A stretch of 64,000 nucleotides of DNA from Bryobacterales bacterium (lineage in GTDB: Bacteria; Acidobacteriota; Terriglobia; Bryobacterales; Bryobacteraceae), in assembly GCA_025463005.1 (NCBI GenBank), contig JAOAPR010000065.1, positions 1-64,000 of the forward strand, in the 5' to 3' direction. The translations under genes and the position numbers were made by a program. The notes beneath the pieces were generated by a model. That model ran no database searches and was not told where the DNA came from. It saw nothing but the letters and a program-made list of their open reading frames with translations. This document shows positions 49,437-59,943 of the stretch, piece by piece; the stretch's first letter is position 1, and the number at the start of each line of letters is the position of its first letter.

Positions 49437-50539
49437 ACGGCGCGCGTGCTAACCTGCGCGAAGCGGTTCTTCCATCGCAGGAACGGGCTCTCCAGATACC
49501 GATAGGAGAGCGCCGCGAGCGCGACGGTCAGCGAAAACGCGATCAGTAGCACTACGGGTCCGGGGAGCGACGCCGCTTTCTGCACCAGCCGGATCGCTGC
49601 CACGTGGAATACGTAGAGTCCGTAACTGATCTTCCCTAAATATGTAAGGATCCTGGGCGTTCTCGCACCATCGGGAGCGAAGCTGCCGTAGAAGATCGCC
49701 ACGCACCCGGCGGCAGCTAATGGATAGGTCAGAAGCCATATCCAGCCGGGGTCTTTGAGCACGCTTCCTGCGACCCACAGCGCCACGCTTCCGCTCGCGA
49801 TCCACATTATCCGGCCACGCAGAGTGTGTTTAGGAATTCTTCCGCGAAGCAATAAAGCCAGCAACGCCCCGCCCGCAATCGGGTCGAGCCGTGCGAACGT
49901 GTTCGTCCAGATCGCTGCCTCGCTCGCGTGATGGCCGATCAGAAATGCGCGCGTGATCGTGGCGATTACCAACATCCCGACGGCACACAGAGGCATGGAA
50001 GATCCGCAAAGTCGCATCAGCCACGGCCACACGACGTAGAATTGCTCTTCAATCGACACTGACCATAGCAGCGCAAGGGATGTCGGAAACAGGTTCCACC
50101 AGGCGCAGGCCCAGTTGCCCGCGAAAAAGAGGAACGCCAGCCAAAAATTTCCGGACATCTGGTCCGCAGGCATGGCGATTGCCAGCAGGGGAAGCAGCAC
50201 CAGCAGAGCAAAGTAGTACAGCGGCCAGATCCGCAGGATCCTCCGGATGTAGAACGCGCGAATATCGAATGAGCCCCGTGCGCGCTGCTCCCGCAGCAGC
50301 AGTTCGGTGATCAGGTAGGCACTCAGAGCGAAGAACAGGTCGACACCCAGCGCTCCGGCGCGCGCTCCTGCTGCCAAGAACGCCGCGAGAGTATGCGGAA
50401 CTCCCCAGCCTACGTATTCGGCCGCGGTGAGCGGGAATCCATGGTGGATAAACACCAGCAGGAACGCCCCGAATCGAAGCACGTCCAACTCCGGGCGATA
50501 GAAGTGTCGGCGGCTTTCCGCGACAATGCTTTCTGCCAT
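49433..50539 (-). CDS. Acyltransferase family 3 membrane protein
   Basis: 368 aa; FYRPELDVLRFGAFLLVFIHHGFP; ALGVDLFFALSAYLITELLLREQ; multiple TM segments. Confidence 0.92.
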   Translation of the reverse strand: MAESIVAESRRHFYRPELDVLRFGAFLLVFIHHGFPLTAAEYVGWGVPHTLAAFLAAGARAGALGVDLFFALSAYLITELLLREQRARGSFDIRAFYIRRILRIWPLYYFALLVLLPLLAIAMPADQMSGNFWLAFLFFAGNWACAWWNLFPTSLALLWSVSIEEQFYVVWPWLMRLCGSSMPLCAVGMLVIATITRAFLIGHHASEAAIWTNTFARLDPIAGGALLALLLRGRIPKHTLRGRIMWIASGSVALWVAGSVLKDPGWIWLLTYPLAAAGCVAIFYGSFAPDGARTPRILTYLGKISYGLYVFHVAAIRLVQKAASLPGPVVLLIAFSLTVALAALSYRYLESPFLRWKNRFAQVSTRAV

Positions 50540-50560
50540 GTGTTAACTTGCTGAAGATAC

Positions 50561-51064
50561 ATGGTACTGACAAAAGAAGAACTCATCGCGTCCCTGCAGA
50601 ATGAGGTTCGAATCCTGCTCCACCTGGCGAGCAAGATCGATCGCAACCAACTGGACTACCGGCCCACACCGAAACAGCGCAGCACCATCGAACTGCTTCG
50701 ATACCTTACGATCATGGGACCCAACCTGATCCCGGCGATCAAGACCGGGGCTTTCGATGGCGCAGCCTTTGGCGCCGCCCAGGCCGCGGCCAATGCCATG
50801 AACTTCGATCAAATCATCGCCGCAATTGAAAAGCAGAGCAGCGACTACGCCCAACAACTCGGCGGATTCTCGGATGCCGATTTCCGCGGCGAGATCGACA
50901 TGTTCGGCCGCAAAACCAGCCGCGGCTCGCTGATCGTGAACATGGTGCTGTGTGGCTTTGCGGCATACCGGACTCAGCTATTCTGCTACTTGAAAGCCTG
51001 CGGACGCGACGAGTTGAATACCATGAATCTCTGGGCCGGCATGGACGGTCCGATGCAAGGCTGA
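50561..51064 (+). CDS. DinB-like helical-bundle protein
   Basis: 167 aa; MVLTKEELIASLQNEVRILLHLASKIDRNQLDYRPTPKQRSTIELLRYLTIMGP; DinB-like pattern. Confidence 0.55.
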   Translation: MVLTKEELIASLQNEVRILLHLASKIDRNQLDYRPTPKQRSTIELLRYLTIMGPNLIPAIKTGAFDGAAFGAAQAAANAMNFDQIIAAIEKQSSDYAQQLGGFSDADFRGEIDMFGRKTSRGSLIVNMVLCGFAAYRTQLFCYLKACGRDELNTMNLWAGMDGPMQG

Positions 51065-51085
51065 TTGGTCGCGAAAGGAATTCCC

Positions 51086-52870
51086 GTGCTCAAAACCCTG
51101 CTTGCTGCTCTGATCGCAATTCAGTTCGTTCATGCTCAGGCTGCCCGTCCGCTAAGCCCCGATGAGTGGACCACCTACGGGCTCACCCCGGGCGAGACGC
51201 GCTACAGCCCACTGAACCAAATCAACGCGTCCAACGTGAGCCGGCTAGGTCTCAACTGGTCCTTCGATGTGGGCCGCGGCGGCGGTAACCAGGAAGCTAC
51301 GCCTTTATTCGCGAACAGCACGCTCTACAGCATCACGAACTGGAGCATCGTTTTCGCCGTCGACGCGCGCACCGGCAAGGAAAAGTGGCGCTGGGATCCG
51401 GAGGTCAATCAGGATAAAGTCCGCCCCCAAATCTGCTGCGGTGTAGTGAATCGCGGCCTCGCGCTGTATCAAAACCTGATCATCGCACCGGTCATCGACG
51501 GCCGCCTGATCGCTCTGAATGCGGAAACCGGAAAGCCGGTTTGGGAGGCCCGCGTGTCCTATTCGAACGAAGGCTACACCGTGACCATGGCGCCGCGCAT
51601 CGCGAAGGGGAAAGTGATCATTGGGGTCGCTGGCGCCGAACTTCCAATCCGCGGATTTTTCGCCGCCTATGACGCCGCTACCGGTAAATTCGCCTGGCGC
51701 TTTTACACCGTTCCCGGCGATCCCTCGAAACCGTTCGAAAATCCCGCGCTCAAGAAAGCCGCGGAAACCTGGTCGGGCGACTATTGGAAGCTCGGTGGCG
51801 GCGGATCCGTGTGGGACGGCATGGCTTACGATCCGGACGCCGATCTCCTCTACGTCGGCACCGGCAATGGCGGTCCATGGCCCGAGGAGCTGCGCAAGTC
51901 CAAGGGTAAGGAGAACCTGTATCTGGCTTCGATTCTCGCTGTGAAGCCCGATACCGGCGAGCTCAAATGGTATTTCCAAGTGGTGCCGGGCGATTCCTGG
52001 GATTACGACAGCGTGCAGCAGTTGTTGCTCGCCGACGTGACCATACGGGGCCAGCAACGCAAGGTCCTGATGCAGGCCAACAAAGACGGGTTCTACTACG
52101 TGATCGACCGCGTCTCCGGCCAGTTCATCTCAGGCCAGGCCTATGCCAAAGTCACATGGGCGAGAGGATTGGACGAACGCACCGGCCGCCCTTTCGTCAA
52201 TCCTGAAGCGCACTATGGCACCGAATCCATCCAGATCTCGCCCGGACCGGGTGGCGCGCACAACTGGGCGCCGATGTCGTTCAATCCTGCGACCGGGTTG
52301 GTTTACGTGCCGACTGCTATGGTGAGTAGTTCCAACTTCGCGATCGATCCCGAGTTCACCGTTAAACCGGGTCGCAGCAACCTGGGTGTGAAGCGCGGTG
52401 CGCCTCCAGCGAACGGCCAAGGTGTTGCGCCGCCACCGCCTCCGACTCTCCCGCCTCCTCCGGCAATAGGTCCTGAAGCTCCTCCCGCCGGTCAAACGAA
52501 CGTGCTGGTCGCCTGGGACCCGGTAACGCAGAAAGAACGCTGGCGGACCCTCGGCGGCGGATCGATTGGCGGGGGGACGGTGACTACCGCAGGCAACCTG
52601 GTGATCCAGGTGATTCCCGACGGGCGCCTGGTCGCTTACAGCGCGGACAAAGGCGAAAAACTCCTCGACATCCAGACCGGACTTCGCGGCGGCATGGGTC
52701 CTCCGATCACGTATCAGTTGGACGGCAAACAGTACATCGCGCTGATGGGCGGAACGGGCGTCGTGATCGCTCGCAGCGCCGAACCGGGCGCTCCACCGCC
52801 TCCGCCGACCGCACAGACGGTGCTGCCCAAGCTAATGACGTTCGTCCTGGACGGGAAGCCCCTGCAGTAG
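51086..52870 (+). CDS. Quinoprotein alcohol dehydrogenase (vicinal-disulfide type)
   Basis: ORF from 51065; GTG 51086 preceded by AAAGGA, signal peptide. EWTTYGLTPGETRYSPLNQINASNVSRLGLNWSFDVG; PQICCGVVNRGLALY; PGDSWDYDSVQQLLLADV; proline-rich insert VAPPPPPTLPPPPAIGPEAPP. Confidence 0.92.
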   Translation: MLKTLLAALIAIQFVHAQAARPLSPDEWTTYGLTPGETRYSPLNQINASNVSRLGLNWSFDVGRGGGNQEATPLFANSTLYSITNWSIVFAVDARTGKEKWRWDPEVNQDKVRPQICCGVVNRGLALYQNLIIAPVIDGRLIALNAETGKPVWEARVSYSNEGYTVTMAPRIAKGKVIIGVAGAELPIRGFFAAYDAATGKFAWRFYTVPGDPSKPFENPALKKAAETWSGDYWKLGGGGSVWDGMAYDPDADLLYVGTGNGGPWPEELRKSKGKENLYLASILAVKPDTGELKWYFQVVPGDSWDYDSVQQLLLADVTIRGQQRKVLMQANKDGFYYVIDRVSGQFISGQAYAKVTWARGLDERTGRPFVNPEAHYGTESIQISPGPGGAHNWAPMSFNPATGLVYVPTAMVSSSNFAIDPEFTVKPGRSNLGVKRGAPPANGQGVAPPPPPTLPPPPAIGPEAPPAGQTNVLVAWDPVTQKERWRTLGGGSIGGGTVTTAGNLVIQVIPDGRLVAYSADKGEKLLDIQTGLRGGMGPPITYQLDGKQYIALMGGTGVVIARSAEPGAPPPPPTAQTVLPKLMTFVLDGKPLQ

Positions 52871-52871
52871 G

Positions 52872-54416
52872 CTACTCTACCGACAGCGCCAGTAAAACAT
52901 TTCCCGGGATTCCGTTCCGGACACCGACGTAACCGGACGGGACATACAACGTTCCACCGGCCACCACCGGTCCTGCCGCGCCCATGGATCCACCTTTCGC
53001 AGCTACCCCGTTCACTGTGGTGAATTCCTGAATGGTGTTGTACTCCCACGCGATTTTCCCGTCGGTGGCAGAGAGCGCGCGCAGCACTCCGTCCCACCCG
53101 CCCGAAAACACCATGCCAGGAATCGCGGTCAGCGGACCCTCGTGTCCGGGGTGTTGCGCGAGCGCGGGCGCCAGTTCCGGCTTGGTGAACCATTTCCGCT
53201 CGCCGTCCCTGAGCTGCACGGCGGCGATCCCTCCGGGACCGAGGCCGAAGTAAGCGTTCTGGTCGTCAGCCGCCCCGCCCCACACGATCTTTCCGCCGAA
53301 CTCGCTGGTATTATTCACCAGCGCGGTTTTCCAGATCACCGCGCCTTTCTGATCGGGATCGTGGGCCCAGACGTTGCCGCTTTTCTGCCCCGCCACCAGG
53401 ATGGTCCGTCCACTGGGTAAAGTCTTCAAAATCGGCGGTGATCCGAAGTCGTGATCCGGCCCTAATTCCTTGGGACAGTTTTCGGGAAGCGTCGCGCCGT
53501 TGCATCCTGCGAGCCATGCATCCTTTCCGGTATCCTGGACCGACCACTGGATCTTGCCGGTGTTCAGGTCCAGAGCCATAATCGCGTCAGTCGTGTCGGG
53601 CGCCGGTTCGGTGTAAGCGTCACCTGTGCCTATGTAGAGCACATGGCGCGCCGGATCGATAGTGGGCGAATTCCAAACTCCACCGCCCGCCGGAGCGAAC
53701 CGCTGCACGCCGTTGGAGTTTTTCCCGGCCGGCTTGGGTTCATCTGAAATGGTGTAGGTTTTCCAGACTTGCTTGCCCGTCGCGGCATCCAGCGCGACTA
53801 CGCTGCCGCGAAATGTGCAGCACGGATAGTTTCGGTTGGTGCCCGCGCCTTCTTCGCCTGACGCCACCGGCACGTACACGCGCCCTTCGTATACCTTGAG
53901 ACCGCCCGTGATTCTCGCCGAGGCGTGATCGTCCACGTGGACCTTCCAGATTTGCTGGCCGGTAGCCGCATCCACCGCGTACGCGTTGGCTTTGCCGTCA
54001 CCGAAATAGGCGGCGTAATTTGTGCCGAGGCGTTCGATGGTGACCGCGCTGCGCACTCCTGCGTCCGCCTGGAACGACCAATATACGCATCCCGAACCGG
54101 CGTCGAGCGAGTAAACGGCTCCCGTATCGACTCCGACTAACACGCGTCCCGCCGCAACGGACGGCTGCCCGTATACCGATTTGGCGCCGGGGAATCCGAA
54201 CGCCCATTTCAGCTTGAGCCGAGGTACGTCGGCAACTCCGATCTGGACGCTTTTCTGAAAACGGGTATTGGCGAGGCCCGCGCCCCAGCCATTCCAGGAC
54301 GCACTCACGGCAGGATCGCCGAACTTCTCGTTGGCCGGGCATTGGCCGGTCTGGGCAGCCAGACTGTGGGCGAACCAAAACAGGCAGGCGCACGATAACG
54401 CCGGGAGTCTTTTCAT
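52872..54416 (-). CDS. PQQ-binding-like beta-propeller dehydrogenase (polyvinyl-alcohol dehydrogenase-like)
   Basis: 514 aa with signal peptide; WNGWGAGLANTRFQKSVQIGVADVPRLKLKWAFGFPGAKSVYGQPSVAAGRVLVGVDTGAVYSLDAGSGCVYWSFQADAGVRSAV. Confidence 0.82.
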   Translation of the reverse strand: MKRLPALSCACLFWFAHSLAAQTGQCPANEKFGDPAVSASWNGWGAGLANTRFQKSVQIGVADVPRLKLKWAFGFPGAKSVYGQPSVAAGRVLVGVDTGAVYSLDAGSGCVYWSFQADAGVRSAVTIERLGTNYAAYFGDGKANAYAVDAATGQQIWKVHVDDHASARITGGLKVYEGRVYVPVASGEEGAGTNRNYPCCTFRGSVVALDAATGKQVWKTYTISDEPKPAGKNSNGVQRFAPAGGGVWNSPTIDPARHVLYIGTGDAYTEPAPDTTDAIMALDLNTGKIQWSVQDTGKDAWLAGCNGATLPENCPKELGPDHDFGSPPILKTLPSGRTILVAGQKSGNVWAHDPDQKGAVIWKTALVNNTSEFGGKIVWGGAADDQNAYFGLGPGGIAAVQLRDGERKWFTKPELAPALAQHPGHEGPLTAIPGMVFSGGWDGVLRALSATDGKIAWEYNTIQEFTTVNGVAAKGGSMGAAGPVVAGGTLYVPSGYVGVRNGIPGNVLLALSVE

Positions 54417-54490
54417 CTCGTTGGCCGCTCCTCCGTTGTAGGATACTGCGCGGCAAGGCAGAAGCGCGGCGCTTGCGTGGCAGGGATAAT

Positions 54491-54515
54491 ATGGACTAGA
54501 CTTAGTCTAGTCCAT
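54491..54515 (+). promoter_or_regulatory. Perfect palindrome, candidate autoregulatory operator of the TA operon
   Basis: ATGGACTAGAC-TTA-GTCTAGTCCAT, 11-nt perfect arms; overlaps the antitoxin ATG (54514); GATAAT (-10-like) at 54485-54490. Confidence 0.75.
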
Positions 54516-54759
54516 GAAAGTCACCAACATTCACGAAGCCAAGACGCACTTCTCCAAGCTAGTGGAGCGCGCGGCCGCCGGCGAAGAAATCGTCATCGGT
54601 AAGGCGGGCAAGCCAGTGGCGCGGCTAGGGCCGTATCGGGAGTCCGCCGCCGTCCCCAAACGAAAGCCGGGATCGTTGAGAGGGAAGATCAAGATCCTTC
54701 CGGGATTTGACAAGGTGGACAAAGAAATCGGGAAACTGTTCACCGGTGAACTCGATTGA
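54514..54759 (+). CDS. Phd/YefM-type antitoxin
   Basis: 81 aa; MKVTNIHEAKTHFSKLVERAAAGEEIVIGKAGKPVARLGPY. Confidence 0.92.
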   Translation: MKVTNIHEAKTHFSKLVERAAAGEEIVIGKAGKPVARLGPYRESAAVPKRKPGSLRGKIKILPGFDKVDKEIGKLFTGELD

Positions 54760-55130
54760 GGCTCCTCCTGGATACTCATATTCTTCTTTGGTGGCTTTCA
54801 TCCGGTACTCGCCTTCCCAAGGGCGCGCGGACTGCGATTGCGGAATGCTCCGCGGCATACGTGAGTGCTGCTACAGCCTGGGAGATCGCGCTTAAGTCGG
54901 CCGCGGGAAAGCTGGAATTTCGCGGTGATCTGGAGGAGCAACTGAAGGTGAACAATTTCTTCCCGCTACCAATCTCCGTCGCACATGCGGTGCTATCAGC
55001 GAAGCTCCCGCGTCATCACGCCGACCCGTTCGACCGAATGCTGGTCGCTCAGGCATCTCTCGAATCACTCACACTGGTGACTGCGGATCCGCAGCTCGCA
55101 GCGTACGAAGTGCAGATCCTTAAGACCTGA
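54756..55130 (+). CDS. vapC: PIN-domain toxin (VapC family)
   Basis: 124 aa, ATGA overlap with antitoxin; MRLLLDTHILLWWL, SAATAWEIALKSAAGKL, HHADPFDRMLVAQASLESLTLVTADPQLAAY. Confidence 0.92.
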   Translation: MRLLLDTHILLWWLSSGTRLPKGARTAIAECSAAYVSAATAWEIALKSAAGKLEFRGDLEEQLKVNNFFPLPISVAHAVLSAKLPRHHADPFDRMLVAQASLESLTLVTADPQLAAYEVQILKT

Positions 55131-56942
<1,812 letters not shown>

Positions 56943-56947
56943 GCGGT

Positions 56948-57472
56948 ATGATTGAAGCCGACCGGTACCCTGATTATCCCACGATGTCCCGTGAAACCCC
57001 GCATTGGAGCCCTGAAGGGACGCAGTCGGCAAGAAATGACGCCCGCGGGCTGAAGTTCGCCATCGTGGTTGCGCGCTTCAACTCCGGCATCACCAGCAAG
57101 CTTCTGGATGGGGCACGCGAGGCCCTTTCGAAAGCCGGCGCCGACGCGGTTGAGGTGTTCGATGTTCCCGGCGCTTTCGAGTTGCCGCTGGCCGCGAAAC
57201 GGCTCGCGCGTGGGGGCTATAGCGGCATTATCGCCCTGGGCGCGGTGATCCGTGGCGAGACGCCCCACTTCGATTACGTCGCCGGGGAGGCTGCGCGAGG
57301 GCTGCAGCAAGTCGCGCTGGAGTGCAATATCCCGGTGGCTTTCGGCGTTCTCACTACCGATACCATGGAACAAGCCGCCGCCCGCGCCGGGGGCGAGTAT
57401 GGCAACAAAGGTTACGACGCCGCTATGACCGCGATCGAAATGGCGCAGTTCTGTAAGGCGCCCGGGAAATAA
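56948..57472 (+). CDS. ribH: 6,7-dimethyl-8-ribityllumazine synthase
   Basis: 174 aa (ATG 56984 also possible); [90 protein letters not shown]. Confidence 0.96.
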   Translation: MIEADRYPDYPTMSRETPHWSPEGTQSARNDARGLKFAIVVARFNSGITSKLLDGAREALSKAGADAVEVFDVPGAFELPLAAKRLARGGYSGIIALGAVIRGETPHFDYVAGEAARGLQQVALECNIPVAFGVLTTDTMEQAAARAGGEYGNKGYDAAMTAIEMAQFCKAPGK

Positions 57473-57473
57473 T

Positions 57474-57893
57474 ATGCCCGCTCGACACCGGTCCCGGCAG
57501 CGCGCCCTTCAGGTTTTGTTTTCGTGCGACCTGCGGCAGCAACCTGTGGAAGAAGCGATCACGGCGTACTATAAAACGCTGGTATCGGAAGAAGAGGATC
57601 CAAATCCCGAGCAACCGGACGACTTTATGGAAACGCTGGTCCGTGGCGCCACCGGCCAGGCCGCCGCGATCGACCAGCGCATCTCCGCCAAATCCGAGCA
57701 CTGGCGGCTGGATCGCATGCCGGCCGTGGATCGGAACATTCTGCGGCTGGCCGTCTACGAGATGAGCGAAGTGGGTACGCCTGCTCCGGTGGTGATCGAC
57801 GAAGCGCTGGAGCTCGCGCGAAAGTTTTCGACCGACGAGTCCGTCGCGTTCATTAATGGAGTGCTGGACGCCGTCCGCCGGGACGCGGTGTGA
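57474..57893 (+). CDS. nusB: Transcription antitermination factor NusB
   Basis: 139 aa; RSRQRALQVLFSCDLR; WRLDRMPAVDRNILRLAVYEM; VVIDEALELARKFSTDESVAFINGVLDAV. Confidence 0.96.
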   Translation: MPARHRSRQRALQVLFSCDLRQQPVEEAITAYYKTLVSEEEDPNPEQPDDFMETLVRGATGQAAAIDQRISAKSEHWRLDRMPAVDRNILRLAVYEMSEVGTPAPVVIDEALELARKFSTDESVAFINGVLDAVRRDAV

Positions 57894-58612
57894 CTTCCGG
57901 CGTCCATCCGCTGCGCGTAGTTTTGGTAGCGCCCCGCAATCCGCTGAACATCGGTGCGGCCGCGCGGGCGATGAGCAACTTCGGGTGCACCGAGCTAAGA
58001 CTGGTGAATCCGTACGAAGTGGCTTTTCGAGAAGCGCGTTCTGCCGTCAAAGCTCATAAGGTTCTCGAAAAGGCCGAGGAATTTCCGACGCTGGGCGAAG
58101 CCGTCGCCGATTGCGGGTTGGTGGTAGGCACTACTTCCATTGGTCACCGCGCCCTGGAACATCCCCTGCGGAGGCTGGAGTATGGAGGCCGGCTGATCGC
58201 CCGCAAGCTCGTCAGCACTCCGGTAGCGCTGCTGTTCGGCTCGGAAAAATTCGGACTTTCGAACGACGATATGAGCCACTGCCATTGGCTGATGCGCATC
58301 CCCACGCGCGAGGAGCATGGGTCGATGAATCTGGGTCAAGCCGTAGCGGTGTGTCTTTACGAAATCGTCCGCAATCCGGCGGCTGCGAAACCCGAACCGG
58401 ATTCGCGACGCGCTGCCCGGGCGGGGGATCTGGAGCGGATCACGGGACTGCTCGGAGAAATCCTCGAGCATTCCGGGTATGTGCACGAGCGCGTGGAAGG
58501 ATCAACCGAGCTCAAGCTCCGCCGCCTGGTGCGGCGCATGAAACTGAACGCGCACGATGCCGAAGTGTGGCTGGGAATGCTGCGGCAGATACGATGGAAG
58601 CTGCTATCCTGA
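57890..58612 (+). CDS. SpoU/TrmH-family RNA methyltransferase (TrmJ-like)
   Basis: 240 aa; LRVVLVAPRNPLNIGAAARAMSNFGCTELRLVNPY; ALLFGSEKFGLSNDDMSHCHWLMRIPTREEHGSMNLGQAVAVCLYEI. Confidence 0.92.
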   Translation: MTSGVHPLRVVLVAPRNPLNIGAAARAMSNFGCTELRLVNPYEVAFREARSAVKAHKVLEKAEEFPTLGEAVADCGLVVGTTSIGHRALEHPLRRLEYGGRLIARKLVSTPVALLFGSEKFGLSNDDMSHCHWLMRIPTREEHGSMNLGQAVAVCLYEIVRNPAAAKPEPDSRRAARAGDLERITGLLGEILEHSGYVHERVEGSTELKLRRLVRRMKLNAHDAEVWLGMLRQIRWKLLS

Positions 58613-58623
58613 TTTTTCCAATC

Positions 58624-58848
58624 ATGACCAAGGTCACACTTCATTACGATCTCAGCCGCAAGCTCACTGAGGAAGACTACCCCAACATCGCTGCGGTGCA
58701 TAGCGTATATGGAATGGTGCGGGTCCAGATGGCCCCGTCGCTCGATAAGATCACGGTGGATTACGATGCATCGCGTCTTACGAAGACGGATGTGGAAGCG
58801 GCGCTGGCTCGCTACGGAATCCCCCTCGCCCACCGCGCCGCCGCGTAG
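58624..58848 (+). CDS. Small HMA-like (heavy-metal-associated fold) protein lacking CxxC
   Basis: 74 aa in the 3' end of ORF 58111..58848: MTKVTLHYDLSRKLTEEDYPNIAAVHSVYGMVRVQMAPSLDKITVDYDASRLTKTDVEAALARYGIPLAHRAAA; ITVDYDASRLTKTDVEAALARYGI resembles HMA C-terminal half. Confidence 0.6.
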   Translation: MTKVTLHYDLSRKLTEEDYPNIAAVHSVYGMVRVQMAPSLDKITVDYDASRLTKTDVEAALARYGIPLAHRAAA

Positions 58849-58855
58849 ACGGACA

Positions 58856-58941
58856 AAGTGGGGACTGCCTCCGAATTTCAGCAGCCGCAAGGCGTCAAAA
58901 ACCTGATTCAGTTAAGCGCGGAATTTCGCGGGCTGTCCCCT
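58856..58941. repeat. REP-like imperfect palindrome between convergent genes
   Basis: AAGTGGGGACTGCC..GAATTTC at the left and GAATTTCGCGGGCTGTCCCCT at the right; same AAGTGGGG head as 46590-46680. Confidence 0.5.
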
Positions 58942-59899
58942 ATCGTTTCAGCCCCGGCACCCCGCCTAACGTCCGCGCCTCGCGCACTGCCCGAAGAATC
59001 GCTTCCGCCGTAGCCTCAGCCGCCGCCACCCCCAACGCGTCCACTGGCGCCGTCGCATTGCCGATCGAAAGCGCGATAGTGACATCGCCATCCGACATCG
59101 TATTCACCGGGTCGATCGCCCGCGCGACGCCCAACTGCGCCAGTTGCGAAAGCTTGGTCGCCTCCACTTTATTCAAGCGTGCATTGGTCGCGACCACCAC
59201 CAGCGTGGTGTTCGCCCGCGAAAGTCCCGATTGAACGCCGGCCTTCATGGCCCGTGCGCTGTCCGCGAACTCCATCGAGTTCCGAGCGATACGGGCCCCC
59301 GCGACAATCGTTCGCGTGGCTGGATCCCGCACATCGCCCACTGCGTTTACCGCGGCGAGGGCGGCCACCTTCACGCCGGCGTAGGCGCCTCCGAGCTCCA
59401 CCGTCCACGAGCCGATGCCCGATTTCATCGCGCGCTCCAGGCCGAACAGCTTTCCGACGGTGGCGCCCGTGCCGGCTCCCACTGCGCCTTCGGCCACCGC
59501 TTCATCGCTGGCTGCCGATGCCGCCGCTTCGCCCATTTCCCGCGTCGGACGTGCGCTGCTCTTCCCGATATTCAGGTCGTACAGAATCGCGCAGGGAACC
59601 AGTGGCACGCGCGCCGCACCGGTTTCGAAACCCACGCCTTTGTGCTCCAGGTAGTGGCGAACGCCGCTGGCGGCTTCCAGGCCAAAGGCGCTCCCGCCCG
59701 CCAGAACCACCGCGTGAATCCGTTCGGTCACATGGTGCGGATGGAGCAGGTCCCACTCTTCGGTGCCTGTGGCTGAGCCGCGAATGTCGCCGCCAGCCGC
59801 CGCGCCGGCCTCACACAGAATGGCCGTGCAGCCCGTTAATCCGTCATAATCGGAAGCGTGGCCGACCAGAATACCCGCAATGTCGGTCAAACCCTTCAT
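58940..59899 (-). CDS. P1 family peptidase (DmpA-like aminopeptidase)
   Basis: 319 aa; GLTDIAGILVGHASDYDGLTGCTAILCEAGAAAGGDIRGSATGTEEWDLLHPHHVTERIHAVVLAGGSAFGLEAASGVRHYLE; NTTLVVVATNARLNKVEATKL. Confidence 0.94.
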   Translation of the reverse strand: MKGLTDIAGILVGHASDYDGLTGCTAILCEAGAAAGGDIRGSATGTEEWDLLHPHHVTERIHAVVLAGGSAFGLEAASGVRHYLEHKGVGFETGAARVPLVPCAILYDLNIGKSSARPTREMGEAAASAASDEAVAEGAVGAGTGATVGKLFGLERAMKSGIGSWTVELGGAYAGVKVAALAAVNAVGDVRDPATRTIVAGARIARNSMEFADSARAMKAGVQSGLSRANTTLVVVATNARLNKVEATKLSQLAQLGVARAIDPVNTMSDGDVTIALSIGNATAPVDALGVAAAEATAEAILRAVREARTLGGVPGLKR

Positions 59900-59943
59900 C
59901 GCGCGAACCCAATGGTAGCATCTACGTTATCGGGGGATCCGGA

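Noticed and set aside
59179-59943. 5' extension of the mlaE ORF (510 aa in the track)
   Set aside because: The extension is Arg/Pro-rich and antisense to the P1 peptidase gene; MlaE homology begins near the TTG at 59944 that follows a GGGGGA ribosome-binding site.
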